Part shown: positions 44,335-53,154 of the stretch, in pieces
How the letters are laid out: each line of letters begins with the position of its first letter
Position numbering within the stretch: position 1 is the stretch's first letter
Assembly (NCBI GenBank): GCA_026393675.1
Contig: JAPKZQ010000004.1
Coordinates: 124,001 to 188,000 of the forward strand
Length of the DNA: 64,000 nucleotides
Reading direction: 5' to 3'
Origin: Acidobacteriota bacterium
GTDB taxonomy: Bacteria; Acidobacteriota; Vicinamibacteria; Vicinamibacterales; JAKQTR01
Position numbers and translations under genes: made by a program
Notes under the pieces: model-generated
Seen by the model: only the letters and a program-made list of their open reading frames with translations
The model's database searches: none
What the model was told of the DNA's origin: nothing

Positions 44335-44580
44335 TTATCCCTCTGCCGTCGCCGCCCGCTGGCGGAGATGGCTCGCAAGCGCGCCTGCCGGCGCTTGGCT
44401 GTGCGAGGCCTCGAGGTTTTCTGCGCGAATCAGGTCGTAGATCTCCGCTCGATTGACCGGGACGTGTGGCGGCGCGGTGATGCCGATGCGGACGCCATCG
44501 CGGCCGATTCTCAGCACCCGGACTTCGATGCCCTCGCCGATGATGATCGCTTCGTTGCGTTTGCGTGTGACGACGAGCAC
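44335..44580 (-). CDS. csrA: CsrA, translational regulator
   Basis: The 81-residue protein has the full CsrA fold sequence MLVVTRKRNEAIIIGEGIEV with L4/R7-type RNA contacts, then DGVRIGITAPPHVPVNRAEIYD (contact R residue in VNRAEI). A roughly 20-residue C-terminal extension follows. It binds GGA motifs in mRNA leaders and in many flagellated bacteria represses flagellin translation. It is encoded right after fliW, its protein antagonist (four-base gap). Both flagellin leaders in this window carry candidate sites. It starts with GTG. Confidence 0.95.
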   Translation of the reverse strand: MLVVTRKRNEAIIIGEGIEVRVLRIGRDGVRIGITAPPHVPVNRAEIYDLIRAENLEASHSQAPAGALASHLRQRAATAEG

Positions 44581-44584
44581 GGCG

Positions 44585-45064
44585 TTAGTCGCTCACCAGC
44601 GGATACCGCATCGGGTACAGGCTGTCGTGCGGCATCACCTGGTAACCGACCATCCGCGTCGGATTGATGACGATCGGCGCCCGCAGATTCGCGGTGGCCT
44701 CTCCGTTCTCCTTGAGCGACACCAGCACGAGCCACAGCAACGGCGCGTCGTTGGTCACCTGGAATCGTTCGCGGTCGGCGGGACTGAGCTTGCAGCGGTA
44801 CTCGGGAAACACGAGACGCGGGTTGATCACGAGAAATGATGCAGGCGGGCCGTCAACCGCATGCAGACACTGGAACGGCGCGATCGACGGCGATGCCATC
44901 AGCACGAAGTGCCGACACTGCTCGAAGGCAGGGAGGCCAACCGGGAACGCCACGAGGCTGCGCCGATCGGTATCGAAGACGCCGAAGCGGGTATCGACCC
45001 GCATCACCGCCTCGTCGTCACATGGAGGGTCCAACACCTGCGTGTTCATGGCGGAAGTGCTCAT
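44585..45064 (-). CDS. fliW: FliW, CsrA antagonist and flagellin-binding assembly factor
   Basis: The 159-residue protein shows the FliW pattern: RVDTRFGVFDTDRRSLVAFPVGLPAF, FLVINPRLVFPEY, and a late NLRAPIVINPTRMVGYQV motif. In Bacillus FliW binds either flagellin or CsrA, so free flagellin keeps CsrA active. The gene order flgL-fliW-csrA is the classic arrangement. Its ATG overlaps the flgL stop in ATGA. Confidence 0.94.
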   Translation of the reverse strand: MSTSAMNTQVLDPPCDDEAVMRVDTRFGVFDTDRRSLVAFPVGLPAFEQCRHFVLMASPSIAPFQCLHAVDGPPASFLVINPRLVFPEYRCKLSPADRERFQVTNDAPLLWLVLVSLKENGEATANLRAPIVINPTRMVGYQVMPHDSLYPMRYPLVSD

Positions 45065-45954
45065 TTGAGATAGTCCAGCAATGTCGGCTGCGTTGCGCTG
45101 GCGGTGGCCTTCAAAGCTGCCTGGTACGCGACACTCGCGCGGTTCATCTCGGTGGCAGCTGTCGCGAGATCCGCGTCTTCGAGCGTCGACAATCGCGTCT
45201 GCGCACTCAAGTGGCGCACGATGAGTTGCTGCTGGCATAAGGTGACCTGGTCCATCTCGTTGCCCACTCTCGTCTGCGCCGCCGTCAAGCGCGAGAACGC
45301 AGAATCCAGTGCGGTGGCTCCGTTCTGCATCGCCGTGTCATCGCCCGCCCGAACGGCCGTGGCCAGATCAGTGAGGACCTGAATCAGGTCTTTGCTGTCG
45401 GCTCCCTTGAGAATCTGGTCGCTCGAAAACCCGACCTGCACGGCGGTCTGTCGATCGATGTCCACGTTCACGGTGCCGCTGCCGCCCTGATAGGCGGAGA
45501 CGGTGCCGTTGGTCTCGGTATAGGGGGCGACCGTCGGGTTATTGCCGGAAAACAAGTACGCGCCCTGGAACCTGGTGTTCATCAGCGACACGATCGAGGC
45601 GCGGATGCTCTCGAGTTGGCTGGCCGCAGCCTCGCGCTGCACCGACGTGGCGGTGGACGTACGGGCAGAGAGCACTGCCGACTGCGCCGATGTCGCCTGG
45701 TTGATCAATGTGGATAAGGCGCTATCCACGACCGACAGGCGCGACGACACCGAATCGGCCGTCGCCTGGTACTGGTCGGTGGCGGCCATCTGCGAGTGTT
45801 CCGAGACGGCGGCCTGCGCCGCCGTCGGATCGTCGCTCGCCGCGTTGAGCCGGCGTCCGGTCGCCACTTGAAGTTGGGCGGTCGCCATCTGGGACGACGC
45901 GACAGAGATCGCCTGCAACAGGTCCGCCAGATTGGTGTTGAAGGTCACGCGCAT
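45061..45954 (-). CDS. flgL: FlgL, hook-filament junction protein
   Basis: The 297-residue flagellin-like hook-associated protein has N-terminal MRVTFNTNLADLLQAISVASSQMATAQLQVATGRRLN and SDDPTAAQAAVSEHS, and a C-terminal helix DADLATAATEMNRASVAYQAAL. It joins the hook (through FlgK) to the filament. It follows flgK by 30 bases and overlaps fliW. Confidence 0.93.
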   Translation of the reverse strand: MRVTFNTNLADLLQAISVASSQMATAQLQVATGRRLNAASDDPTAAQAAVSEHSQMAATDQYQATADSVSSRLSVVDSALSTLINQATSAQSAVLSARTSTATSVQREAAASQLESIRASIVSLMNTRFQGAYLFSGNNPTVAPYTETNGTVSAYQGGSGTVNVDIDRQTAVQVGFSSDQILKGADSKDLIQVLTDLATAVRAGDDTAMQNGATALDSAFSRLTAAQTRVGNEMDQVTLCQQQLIVRHLSAQTRLSTLEDADLATAATEMNRASVAYQAALKATASATQPTLLDYLK

Positions 45955-45984
45955 ATCGTCCTCGTCGGATGGGCCAGTGCGCTA

Positions 45985-47361
45985 TTAGCTCACCATCGTG
46001 AACAACGTCGCAATGGTGTCGTTGATGGCCCTGAAGAACTGGGCGTTGGCTTCGTACGCCCGCTGGTACTTGAGCATCATCATCGATTCTTCGTCGAGCG
46101 AGACACCCGACGCCGCGTCGGCAAGCGACTGCACCTGCGTGACGATCGCCTGGCGGCTGGCTTGGTCTTCGCGGGCCGTCTGGGTATCGCTCCCGACCCG
46201 GTAGGTCAGCTGTCCCCACGCGTCGCTGAAGGTCGAGCGCCCGCCGTCCATCACCGTGGCATCGCGAAGGTTCGCGATGTCGCGGGCCGCCTGGTTGTCG
46301 CCAGGCGCCTGCACACCCGCCGCAGCAACCAGGCTCGAATCGGCGACAATCGCAGGATTGACCGCAATCGACGCGGCCGCTCCAGCGGCCGGATCGGTGG
46401 TGAAGAAGGCCGTACCGGCGTTCCCGTTGCCATCAAACCCGGCCGAATGGATAGCGTTGACCGAGGCGGCAAACTGGGACGCCAATGTGTTGAGACGATT
46501 CTGATAGTCGGGAATGAACTGATCCCGGACCTGGAGATTCCCTGCCAGTTCGCCGCCGGTCACCTCCGAGGTGATTGACTGGCCGCCGCTGACCACATCG
46601 ACGAAACTCAAGGGCGGCTGCTGCGTCGCCTCGAGACTGACGCTCTCGGCACCGACGACCAGCGGGCGCCCGTTGCCCACCGTCAAGTCGATCCCGCCAT
46701 CAGCGCGTGCGATCGCATTGACATCCACCAACTGAGTCAGGCGATCGAGCGCGACCTTCTCCTGGTCTTGAAGCGTCAGCGATTGGGTGTTGTCTGCCGG
46801 CACCTGACCCAACTGGCCATTCAACGTCGCAATCTTCGCGGTCAGGATGTTGATCTCATCGACGTTGCCGCGCACCTTCGTATCCGCGTCGCGCTGCGCC
46901 GTCGACAACCGGTCGGCCATGTCCCGAAACGCCGCCGCCAGGTTCTGCCCGGCGATTACGAAGCCCTGCCGGGCCGTCGACGCGGTGGGATCCGCCGAGA
47001 GACGCGAGGCTGAATCGAAGAAGGCGCTCAACTGCGCATCGATCGACTGGCCGGGAAGGCCAATCGCGGTCTGGACGACACTGAGGGAGTCGGCAATCGC
47101 TCCTTCGCGCGCTTCGCTTGGTTTCTCCATCTGGAGGCGGCGTTCGAGCAACCGATCGCGCGTGCTACGTACGCCGGCGATCAGGACGCCCGCCCCCGCT
47201 GTCATGGGATCCGGCGCTGCGTTCGCCGTCAGGACCACCTGGCGTTTCGCATACCCGGGCGTGTTGACGTTGGCGATGTTCTGCCCCGTCACGTCGAGTC
47301 CGTAACTCTGGGCATCGAGCGCTCGCGAGGTGGCGCCGAGTGTTCCAAACAGTCCAGACAC
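45985..47361 (-). CDS. flgK: FlgK, hook-associated protein 1
   Basis: The 458-residue protein has an N-terminal flagellar rod/hook motif (SRALDAQSYGLDVTGQNIANVNTPGYAKR) and the C-terminal conserved SVSLDEESMMMLKYQRAYEANAQFFRAINDT region. It is shorter than E. coli FlgK (547), mainly in the outer domains. The GTG at 47361 overlaps the stop of the FlgN-like gene as TAGTG and has AAGGG upstream. It forms the first junction between hook and filament. Confidence 0.93.
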   Translation of the reverse strand: MSGLFGTLGATSRALDAQSYGLDVTGQNIANVNTPGYAKRQVVLTANAAPDPMTAGAGVLIAGVRSTRDRLLERRLQMEKPSEAREGAIADSLSVVQTAIGLPGQSIDAQLSAFFDSASRLSADPTASTARQGFVIAGQNLAAAFRDMADRLSTAQRDADTKVRGNVDEINILTAKIATLNGQLGQVPADNTQSLTLQDQEKVALDRLTQLVDVNAIARADGGIDLTVGNGRPLVVGAESVSLEATQQPPLSFVDVVSGGQSITSEVTGGELAGNLQVRDQFIPDYQNRLNTLASQFAASVNAIHSAGFDGNGNAGTAFFTTDPAAGAAASIAVNPAIVADSSLVAAAGVQAPGDNQAARDIANLRDATVMDGGRSTFSDAWGQLTYRVGSDTQTAREDQASRQAIVTQVQSLADAASGVSLDEESMMMLKYQRAYEANAQFFRAINDTIATLFTMVS

Positions 47362-47729
47362 TAGCCCTTCGCCTCCAATGCGTGCACGCCCGCGGCGGCA
47401 CGGGATTCCCCGCGCCGGCCGTAGGTCTGGCCGACCCCCTGGGACGCCAGAGAAAGACGCGTCAGATCGGCTAGCGTCGCCCCGAGACGGGAGCACCTGA
47501 CCAGCGCGGCCCTGGCCGCAAGCAGTTCGCGAGCGGTCGCGGCACGTGCCGCCGGGTCTACCTCGGTCCGCTGGCTGGAGGCCGCCAGCGTCGACGCCAT
47601 CTCGCCTTCGCAGGCGAGCAAGGTGTCAAGGTTGACGTTGGTCAGCGCATCGGCCAGCCGTTCGAGGGTCGCCCGGAGGCCAAGCGCGACGGGATGGGGT
47701 CCCGTGTCGCGTTCCGCAGTGGTCTGCAT
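47361..47729 (-). CDS. FlgN-like chaperone upstream of flgK
   Basis: The 122-residue helical protein (LRATLERLADALTNVNLDTLLACEGEM and a Leu-rich second helix) directly precedes flgK and overlaps it by one base. FlgN is the export chaperone for FlgK and FlgL and usually sits beside flgK and flgM, as here. No strict motif is visible, so the call leans on context. The 127-base gap to flgM (47730-47856) contains one imperfect hairpin near 47796-47817 and no gene. Confidence 0.65.
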   Translation of the reverse strand: MQTTAERDTGPHPVALGLRATLERLADALTNVNLDTLLACEGEMASTLAASSQRTEVDPAARAATARELLAARAALVRCSRLGATLADLTRLSLASQGVGQTYGRRGESRAAAGVHALEAKG

Positions 47730-47856
47730 GGCTGTTCAGACCGGGGTCGCCGGTCCCTTTCTCGGGCGAGAGGGCGGACAGCCACGCGGCACGAACCAAC
47801 CCCGAGGGAGGGGTCGGCACATGCCGGCTGCACGCGCCCCAATCTGGCGGGAGGCG

Positions 47857-48153
47857 TCAGGATTCGAGCAGGTGATCGATCAGCCGATCGGCCAACCGCT
47901 CAGCGTCGTTCCCAATCTCGCCCGCCGACAACTTCGCCCGCATCTGTTCGACCAGGTCCTGCCGGATATTCGGAGCGGCTTCCGCTGCAAGGCGTGCAGC
48001 ATCGGCCAGCGCCGCGTCTTCGGAGACCTGAACCCGGTCGGTTACCTGGGCTGCGGGCCCTTGCTGGGCGTCTTTTGCCCGGCCGGTGCCCACGCGCCCC
48101 GTTTGCGGGGTGGCGACGGATTCAAGATTTGGGCTAGTGCCCTCGATTTTCAT
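47857..48153 (-). CDS. flgM: FlgM, anti-sigma-28 factor
   Basis: The 98-residue protein, about E. coli length (97), has a disordered Thr/Gln/Gly-rich N-terminus and a C-terminal helical FliA-binding region: VQVSEDAALADAARLAAEAAPNIRQDLVEQMRAKLSAGEI, matching FlgM (V-x-x-I/L...R-x-x-x-V-x-x-x-K-x-x-I-x-x-G). It holds FliA inactive until the hook is finished, then is exported. It overlaps the flgJ 3' end by 20 bases. Confidence 0.87.
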   Translation of the reverse strand: MKIEGTSPNLESVATPQTGRVGTGRAKDAQQGPAAQVTDRVQVSEDAALADAARLAAEAAPNIRQDLVEQMRAKLSAGEIGNDAERLADRLIDHLLES

Positions 48154-49027
48154 CGTCGGCTCCTGTTGTGGAGGGCGGGCTTACACGTCCTCCGACAGGG
48201 AAATCGGCATCGCTGCCCAATAACTTTAATCCGTCGAACCCCGACCCGCCCAGCGCCATGACCCCCGTTGGGTCAACGCGCTGTCCATCCCGAATCACTT
48301 CGAAGTGCAGGTGCGGCCCCGTGGCCCGCCCGCTTTGACCAACCCGGCCGATTTCCTGACCCTGCCCGACCCGATCGCCGACCGCCACGTTGACGGCCGA
48401 CAGGTGCGCGTATCGTGTCTGGAGCCCTGTTTCATGCTCGATCACAACCTGTGTCCCGTAGGCTCCCTGCTCTCCCGCTGCCACAACACGCCCCCCGGCT
48501 GCCGCTGGAACGGCCGTCCCGTAGGCCGCCCCAAGGTCGATTCCCCCGTGATACTTCTGGGCGCCCGTGAACGGGTCGGCCCGCCACCCGTACGGTGACG
48601 TCATCGCCACACCCTTCCCGATCAACGGCGCGACCGGCTCGTGAGTATGCAAGTACGGAGCCGTAGCCGGTGTCGGTTCGACCGGCGCCGAAGTCCCGAT
48701 TTCAGCCACGCCTGGCGTGACCGGAACTACCGCCCGCTGGTCCAGCGCCCTGAGCAGGGAGTCGGCAATCCCGATCCCCCCCGCACGGCTCAACTGCCGC
48801 GCCAGTTCCGTGTTGACGGTGTCGGTCATGGTGTCGGCCGACAGCCCCTTCTCGCCATCCTCTTCGTCGAGCATGGTCTGCCGCATCTGTCGCAACATCT
48901 GCAGCATCATGATCGACTCGAACTCCTGGGCCAGCTCAGTCACCTTCTGGCGCTCGATCGCCGCGCGCTCCGGGTTGACCGGATTCGTGCCTGGCGGAAG
49001 CGATGAGATGTTGAGTGGGAGGTCCAT
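48134..49027 (-). CDS. flgJ: FlgJ rod-binding domain fused to an M23 peptidase
   Basis: The 297-residue protein has an N-terminal FlgJ domain (about residues 25-95, LAQEFESIMMLQMLRQMRQT) that caps the growing rod. The usual glucosaminidase domain is replaced by a LytM/M23 zinc endopeptidase (about residues 140-265). The zinc-binding motifs are visible as YHGGIDLG (His and Asp) and GPHLHFEV (HxH). It would cleave peptide cross-links in peptidoglycan instead of glycan strands so the rod can pass. Such fusions are known in some phyla but differ from the enterobacterial model. It lies between flgI and flgM. Confidence 0.88.
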   Translation of the reverse strand: MDLPLNISSLPPGTNPVNPERAAIERQKVTELAQEFESIMMLQMLRQMRQTMLDEEDGEKGLSADTMTDTVNTELARQLSRAGGIGIADSLLRALDQRAVVPVTPGVAEIGTSAPVEPTPATAPYLHTHEPVAPLIGKGVAMTSPYGWRADPFTGAQKYHGGIDLGAAYGTAVPAAAGGRVVAAGEQGAYGTQVVIEHETGLQTRYAHLSAVNVAVGDRVGQGQEIGRVGQSGRATGPHLHFEVIRDGQRVDPTGVMALGGSGFDGLKLLGSDADFPVGGRVSPPSTTGADDENRGH

Positions 49028-49047
49028 CGGTCGTGTCGGTCTTTCCG

Positions 49048-50163
49048 TTAGATGATGATCAGTTCGGCTCTAAGCGCGCCTGCCGCCTTCAGCGCCTGCA
49101 TGATGGCGATAATGTCGCGTGGTGTGGCACCGAGCGCGTTCAGCGCGCGCACCACATCGTGCAGCGTAGCGCCTTCCTCGAGCGCCACGAGCTGTCCCGT
49201 GCCTTCCTTGACGTCGACCGACGTCTGCGGCACAACCGTCGTCTCGCCCTTCTGTGACATCGGCGGCGGCTGCGACACTTCGTTGTGCGTGCTGATCTTC
49301 ACCGACAGGTTGCCATGCGCCACGGCGGCCGGCCCGAGCGTGACGTGCGCCCCAACGACGACGGTACCAGTCCGCTCGTTGACGACCACCCGGGCGACTT
49401 CGTCAACGGTGACGGCAATCGGTTCGAGCCGCGCCATGAAGTCAGAGACCGACGCAAGGCTTGCCGCCGGCACCTTGACGGTGACGTTGGCCGAGTCGAC
49501 CGCACGGGCGACTGATCCGCCCAGTTCCTTGTTGATGGCTTCGGCAACCCGGGACGCGCTCACAAAGTCGGGGTCGCGCAAGGCGAGCGTGATCTCGCCG
49601 CTGGCCGGCAACTGCGCGCGAGACACGGTCTGAACCAGACCGCCACCAGGCACCCGTCCGGCCGTCAGATGATTCACCTGAACACTGTTGCCGCCCGAGC
49701 CGCCTCCGAAGCCGCCAAGCGTGAGCTGTCCCTGCGCGAGTGCGTAGGTCGTGCCGTCGGGGCCGCGAAGACCGGTCGGCAGCAGCGTCCCGCCCTGCAG
49801 GCTTCGCGCATCACCCACTGACGACACCGTCACATCGAGCCTGTTCCCGTTGCGGACGAATGCCGGCAGTTCGGCCGTGACGATGACCGCGGCGATGTTC
49901 TCGATCTTGATCTGACTGCCGGGCACCGACACGCCAAACCGTTCGAGCATGTTGGCCAGCGTCTGCGCCGAGAACAGTGTCTGCCGTCGATCGCCGGTCT
50001 TGTTGAGACCGACGACGAGCCCGTACCCGACAAGCGGCGTGGCCTGCACGCCCTGGAGCGTCGCCACGTCCTTCAGGCGCACCGGGCCGGCCGATACCGC
50101 CAGCGCCGCAGAAAGCGTCAGCAGAGTCCCCAGCAGTAGTGCGATCACAATCTGTCGAGCCAT
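49048..50163 (-). CDS. flgI: FlgI, flagellar P-ring protein
   Basis: The 371-residue protein (E. coli 365) has a signal peptide and the P-ring core: RLKDVATLQGVQATPLVGYGLVVGLNKTGD, NGNRLDVTVSSVGDARSLQGGTLL, and the C-terminal VRALNALGATPRDIIAIMQALKAAGALRAEL. It forms the ring in the peptidoglycan layer around the rod. The ATG at 50163 gives the signal peptide. P- and L-ring genes imply an outer membrane, so the host is diderm. Confidence 0.95.
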   Translation of the reverse strand: MARQIVIALLLGTLLTLSAALAVSAGPVRLKDVATLQGVQATPLVGYGLVVGLNKTGDRRQTLFSAQTLANMLERFGVSVPGSQIKIENIAAVIVTAELPAFVRNGNRLDVTVSSVGDARSLQGGTLLPTGLRGPDGTTYALAQGQLTLGGFGGGSGGNSVQVNHLTAGRVPGGGLVQTVSRAQLPASGEITLALRDPDFVSASRVAEAINKELGGSVARAVDSANVTVKVPAASLASVSDFMARLEPIAVTVDEVARVVVNERTGTVVVGAHVTLGPAAVAHGNLSVKISTHNEVSQPPPMSQKGETTVVPQTSVDVKEGTGQLVALEEGATLHDVVRALNALGATPRDIIAIMQALKAAGALRAELIII

Positions 50164-50186
50164 ATCAGTCCCGCACGTGTTGATCG

Positions 50187-50888
50187 TCAGAAGACTTTGT
50201 TGAGCAGCCGGACCAGCCAGCCCGGTTTCAGGCTGTCTTTGATCAGGCCGTTCCCGAAGTAGCGAATCCGCAGTTGTCCGACGCGGGCCGACGACACCGA
50301 ATTGTCGGGCGCCAGGTCGACCCGCCGCACGACGCCGGTCAGCACGATGACTTGGCGATCGCCGTTGATGTCGATTTCGCGTGCCCCTTCGAGCACCAGG
50401 TCGCCGTTGGGCAGCACTTCGACGACGCGCGCGGTCATGATGGCCGTCAGCGCGCCGGTGCGCGAGGTCGTGCCGCTGCCCTTGAAGTCGGAGCTCGACG
50501 AGGGTGACGCCAGGTTGGTTGGATCGATGAAGCTCGGCAGTTTCGTCTCGAGTCCGAAGAACTTCCCGAGCGAGGCCGAGTTGGAGCCCTTCTTGGCCAG
50601 GTTCGTATCGGCCGACCCCGACGCCGTGATGTTCTCCACGACCTGGATCGTCACCAGGTCGTTGACGTCGCGCGCGCGGAAGTCGGAGCCCAGATTGGCC
50701 ATCCACCTGAACGACGTCTTCTCGTCAGAGGACATCTGGCGAGCCGCCTGGAGATAGCGCGGAAAGAGGACGTCATACGCGGCCTCCTTCCCAGTGGCCT
50801 GCGGTTGCTGCGCGCCGGCCATGCCGCCGGCGAGCGCGATGAACAGGCCACAGATGGGAACCCAATCGTGTCGTCGGTTAGATCTCAT
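50187..50888 (-). CDS. flgH: FlgH, flagellar L-ring protein (no lipobox seen)
   Basis: The 233-residue protein (E. coli 232) has the FlgH core FRARDVNDLVTIQVVENITASGSADT, LTAIMTARVVEVLPNGDLVLEGAREI and VGQLRIRYFGNG. FlgH is normally an outer-membrane lipoprotein. Here the signal sequence (about residues 11-26, LFIALAGGMAGAQQ) has no L-x-x-C lipobox; the only nearby Cys is C13 within VPIC, before the hydrophobic core. It therefore looks like a type I secretory substrate. It overlaps the flgA end by 11 bases. Confidence 0.92.
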   Translation of the reverse strand: MRSNRRHDWVPICGLFIALAGGMAGAQQPQATGKEAAYDVLFPRYLQAARQMSSDEKTSFRWMANLGSDFRARDVNDLVTIQVVENITASGSADTNLAKKGSNSASLGKFFGLETKLPSFIDPTNLASPSSSSDFKGSGTTSRTGALTAIMTARVVEVLPNGDLVLEGAREIDINGDRQVIVLTGVVRRVDLAPDNSVSSARVGQLRIRYFGNGLIKDSLKPGWLVRLLNKVF

Positions 50889-51609
50889 GAACGATGACCA
50901 CCTCTCCGGCGCCGGTAATCGTGCCGGTCAGTGACTTTCGGCTGTCCGGGTTGATGAGCTTGATGCGATCGTTGCGCTGTCCGCTCTGTTGGGCGATGGC
51001 GCGGCCGCTCACTTCGACGCGGCCGACAATCGCGCGTGTGCGGACCATCTCGCCGCTGCGCACCAGCGGCTGGACCCTCAGCATCGTGGCCGTGACGACT
51101 TCGCCCTGCTGAAGATCGCGGGCCGCATGGGTGCCAACCGCATCTGCCAGGATGGGCAGCGGCCCGAGCAGCACGGCGCCGAGGTCGTCATCTATTTCCA
51201 CCAGGTCCTCTGCCAGAAGTTCGCTGCCCCGCGTGATCACACGCCCGACCTCGAGATGCGGCGCCGCCGCGTGAACCTCGGCGAGGGCGTAGCCGACAGA
51301 AGCCACCAGGTCGCCCCCTCTTTGCGCCGCCGCCGACCGCAGCGTGAATCGGATGAGGCGGCCGAGGCGGGATCCAGGTTCGGGAATCGCGACGAGGTCA
51401 GCGGCCGGGCCGCGCACGATCTTCACCTTGTCGAGCCTGACCTCCGCATCGGTTCCCAGCCGTGCCTGCACCGCCTTGATGATGGCGTGGCGCACCGCGG
51501 GATCGTCGGCCGCCGCGCTCTGCGCGACGACTGGCCGTGCCGACATCAGGAGCGCCACAGCCATGGCGACGCTACCGAGCCATGGCATTGGTTTGCTGGA
51601 GCATCTCAT
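50878..51609 (-). CDS. flgA: FlgA, P-ring assembly chaperone
   Basis: The 243-residue exported protein has a signal peptide ending near ARPVVAQ (about residues 24-30). The SAF-like domains follow: AAPHLEVGRVITRGSELLAEDL, then DLQQGEVVTATMLRVQPLVRSGEMV, typical for FlgA. It helps FlgI assemble in the periplasm. The first ATG overlaps flgG by 38 bases; an in-frame ATG seven codons later is an alternative. Confidence 0.88.
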   Translation of the reverse strand: MRCSSKPMPWLGSVAMAVALLMSARPVVAQSAAADDPAVRHAIIKAVQARLGTDAEVRLDKVKIVRGPAADLVAIPEPGSRLGRLIRFTLRSAAAQRGGDLVASVGYALAEVHAAAPHLEVGRVITRGSELLAEDLVEIDDDLGAVLLGPLPILADAVGTHAARDLQQGEVVTATMLRVQPLVRSGEMVRTRAIVGRVEVSGRAIAQQSGQRNDRIKLINPDSRKSLTGTITGAGEVVIVHEI

Positions 51610-52360
51610 CGGCGGCTTTTACCACCTTCGAGTTGGCCTCGTACGCCCGCTGTCCGAGGATCATGTTGACCATTTCCTCAACGACGCTCACGTTGGATTC
51701 CTCGAGGAACCCCTGCGCAATCGTGCCGACCCCGTCGGCGCCCGGCACGCCGGTCGTCGCTTCGCCTGACGCCGTCGCGACCGTGAAGATATTGCCGCCC
51801 ATCGCGTTGAGACCGGCCGGATTCTGGAACGACGCGATCTCGATGGTGCCAATCTGCTGAACCGCAGACTGGCCTGCGATGGCGACCGAGACGACGCCGG
51901 TCGCTGCGATCGTGATGGATGTCGCATTCGGGGGAATCGTGATCCCGGGCTCGAGCTTGTAGCCCTCCGAGGTCACCAGTGCCCCTTCGGCACTGAGGTG
52001 AAACGACCCGGTCCGCGTGTAGCCCACGCCACCATCGGGCAATGACACCTGGAAAAAGCCCCGGCCCTGCAGCGCGAGGTCGAGCGGGTTGCTGGTCGAC
52101 CGCAGATTGCCGGTACTGAAGTCGCGCGTGGTGGCAACCGTTCGCGTGCCGAGGCCGATCTCGAGGCCGATCGGCGCGTCGGAACTGGTCGATGTCGGGC
52201 TGCCGGACGCCTTGACCTGCTGGTACACGAGGTCGGCGAACTCCATCCGGGTCTTCTTGAACCCGGCGGTGTTCACGTTGGCGAGATTGTTGGCGACGGT
52301 ATCGATGTTGGCCTGCTGGGCCGCCATCCCGCTCGCCGCAGTATAGAGCGCACGAATCAT
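51572..52360 (-). CDS. flgG: FlgG, distal rod protein
   Basis: The 262-residue protein (E. coli 260) begins MIRALYTAASGMAAQQANID with ANNLANVNTAGFKKTR, the rod-protein motif, and ends with VEEMVNMILGQRAYEANSKV. It forms the distal rod. It follows flgF by 64 bases; that gap shows no gene. Confidence 0.95.
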   Translation of the reverse strand: MIRALYTAASGMAAQQANIDTVANNLANVNTAGFKKTRMEFADLVYQQVKASGSPTSTSSDAPIGLEIGLGTRTVATTRDFSTGNLRSTSNPLDLALQGRGFFQVSLPDGGVGYTRTGSFHLSAEGALVTSEGYKLEPGITIPPNATSITIAATGVVSVAIAGQSAVQQIGTIEIASFQNPAGLNAMGGNIFTVATASGEATTGVPGADGVGTIAQGFLEESNVSVVEEMVNMILGQRAYEANSKVVKAADEMLQQTNAMAR

Positions 52361-52424
52361 AGGTCTGGCTCTCCTGATTACGGCAATGAAGTGTGCAAGA
52401 AGCGGTCCGATGCGGGCTCGGCCG

Positions 52425-53147
52425 TCAGCGGCGGCCGAGTTCCGTGATGGCCCGGGCGTCGATGTCGTTCATGAGTACCACGATGCCCCGTTGGAGCGCG
52501 TCGAAACTGCGGGACGTGCCGATCAGTTGCGCCATCCTCTCTGTCGGCAAGACGTTAGACTGCTCGAGCATGCCTGATCGGATCCGGCTGTCTGGGGCGG
52601 TGGCTGGTGTGAGACTGTCGAGCGCCCGAAATCGGACGCCGTTCTCACGGACCAACTGGCTCATATCGCTGAAAACAGTGACGCTGGGCCGGCCTACCGT
52701 CGTTTTACCGACACGGATAGTGCCATCCGCGCCGAAATCCAACTGTCCAGGGGGCAGGCGCAGCGGGCCGCCGTCACCAAGCAGCGGGTCGCCGTCCGGC
52801 GTGGTGATCGTGCCGTCGGCCGCGCGGGTAAAGTGGCCGCTGCGCGTGTAGCGAACACCGGCGGGCGTCTGGATCGAGAAGAACCCGCTCCCCTCTATCG
52901 CGAGATCCAGGTCACGACCCGTCGCCACCACCGCGCCTTCGCGGAAATCGACCTTGGGCTGAGCCGACATGACATCGACGGCAGAGGCGAGCGTGTCCCC
53001 GAACGACTCGCGCTCGGCCACCACCGTCGTGGCCCGGTCGCCCTTGTAGCCTGCCGTGCCGGAGTTCGCGATATCCTCGGCGATCCGGTCCAGCCGTTCC
53101 ATCCGTGTGCGCATGCCGCTCAATGCCGCGTAGATGCCGCCTGGCAT
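52425..53147 (-). CDS. flgF: FlgF, proximal rod protein
   Basis: The 240-residue rod protein carries GIYAALSGMRTRMERLDRI with IANSGTAGYKGDR near the N-terminus and a GMLEQSNVLPTERMAQLIGTSRSFDALQRGI C-terminal motif. Together with FlgG it builds the rod. It is seven bases downstream of the MshEN-domain gene. Confidence 0.93.
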   Translation of the reverse strand: MPGGIYAALSGMRTRMERLDRIAEDIANSGTAGYKGDRATTVVAERESFGDTLASAVDVMSAQPKVDFREGAVVATGRDLDLAIEGSGFFSIQTPAGVRYTRSGHFTRAADGTITTPDGDPLLGDGGPLRLPPGQLDFGADGTIRVGKTTVGRPSVTVFSDMSQLVRENGVRFRALDSLTPATAPDSRIRSGMLEQSNVLPTERMAQLIGTSRSFDALQRGIVVLMNDIDARAITELGRR

Positions 53148-53154
53148 AGCTTGC

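Noticed and set aside
47796-47817. Hairpin in the flgM to flgN-like gap as a terminator
   Set aside because: The stem has a mismatch and no following T-run, and the genes belong to one flagellar unit.
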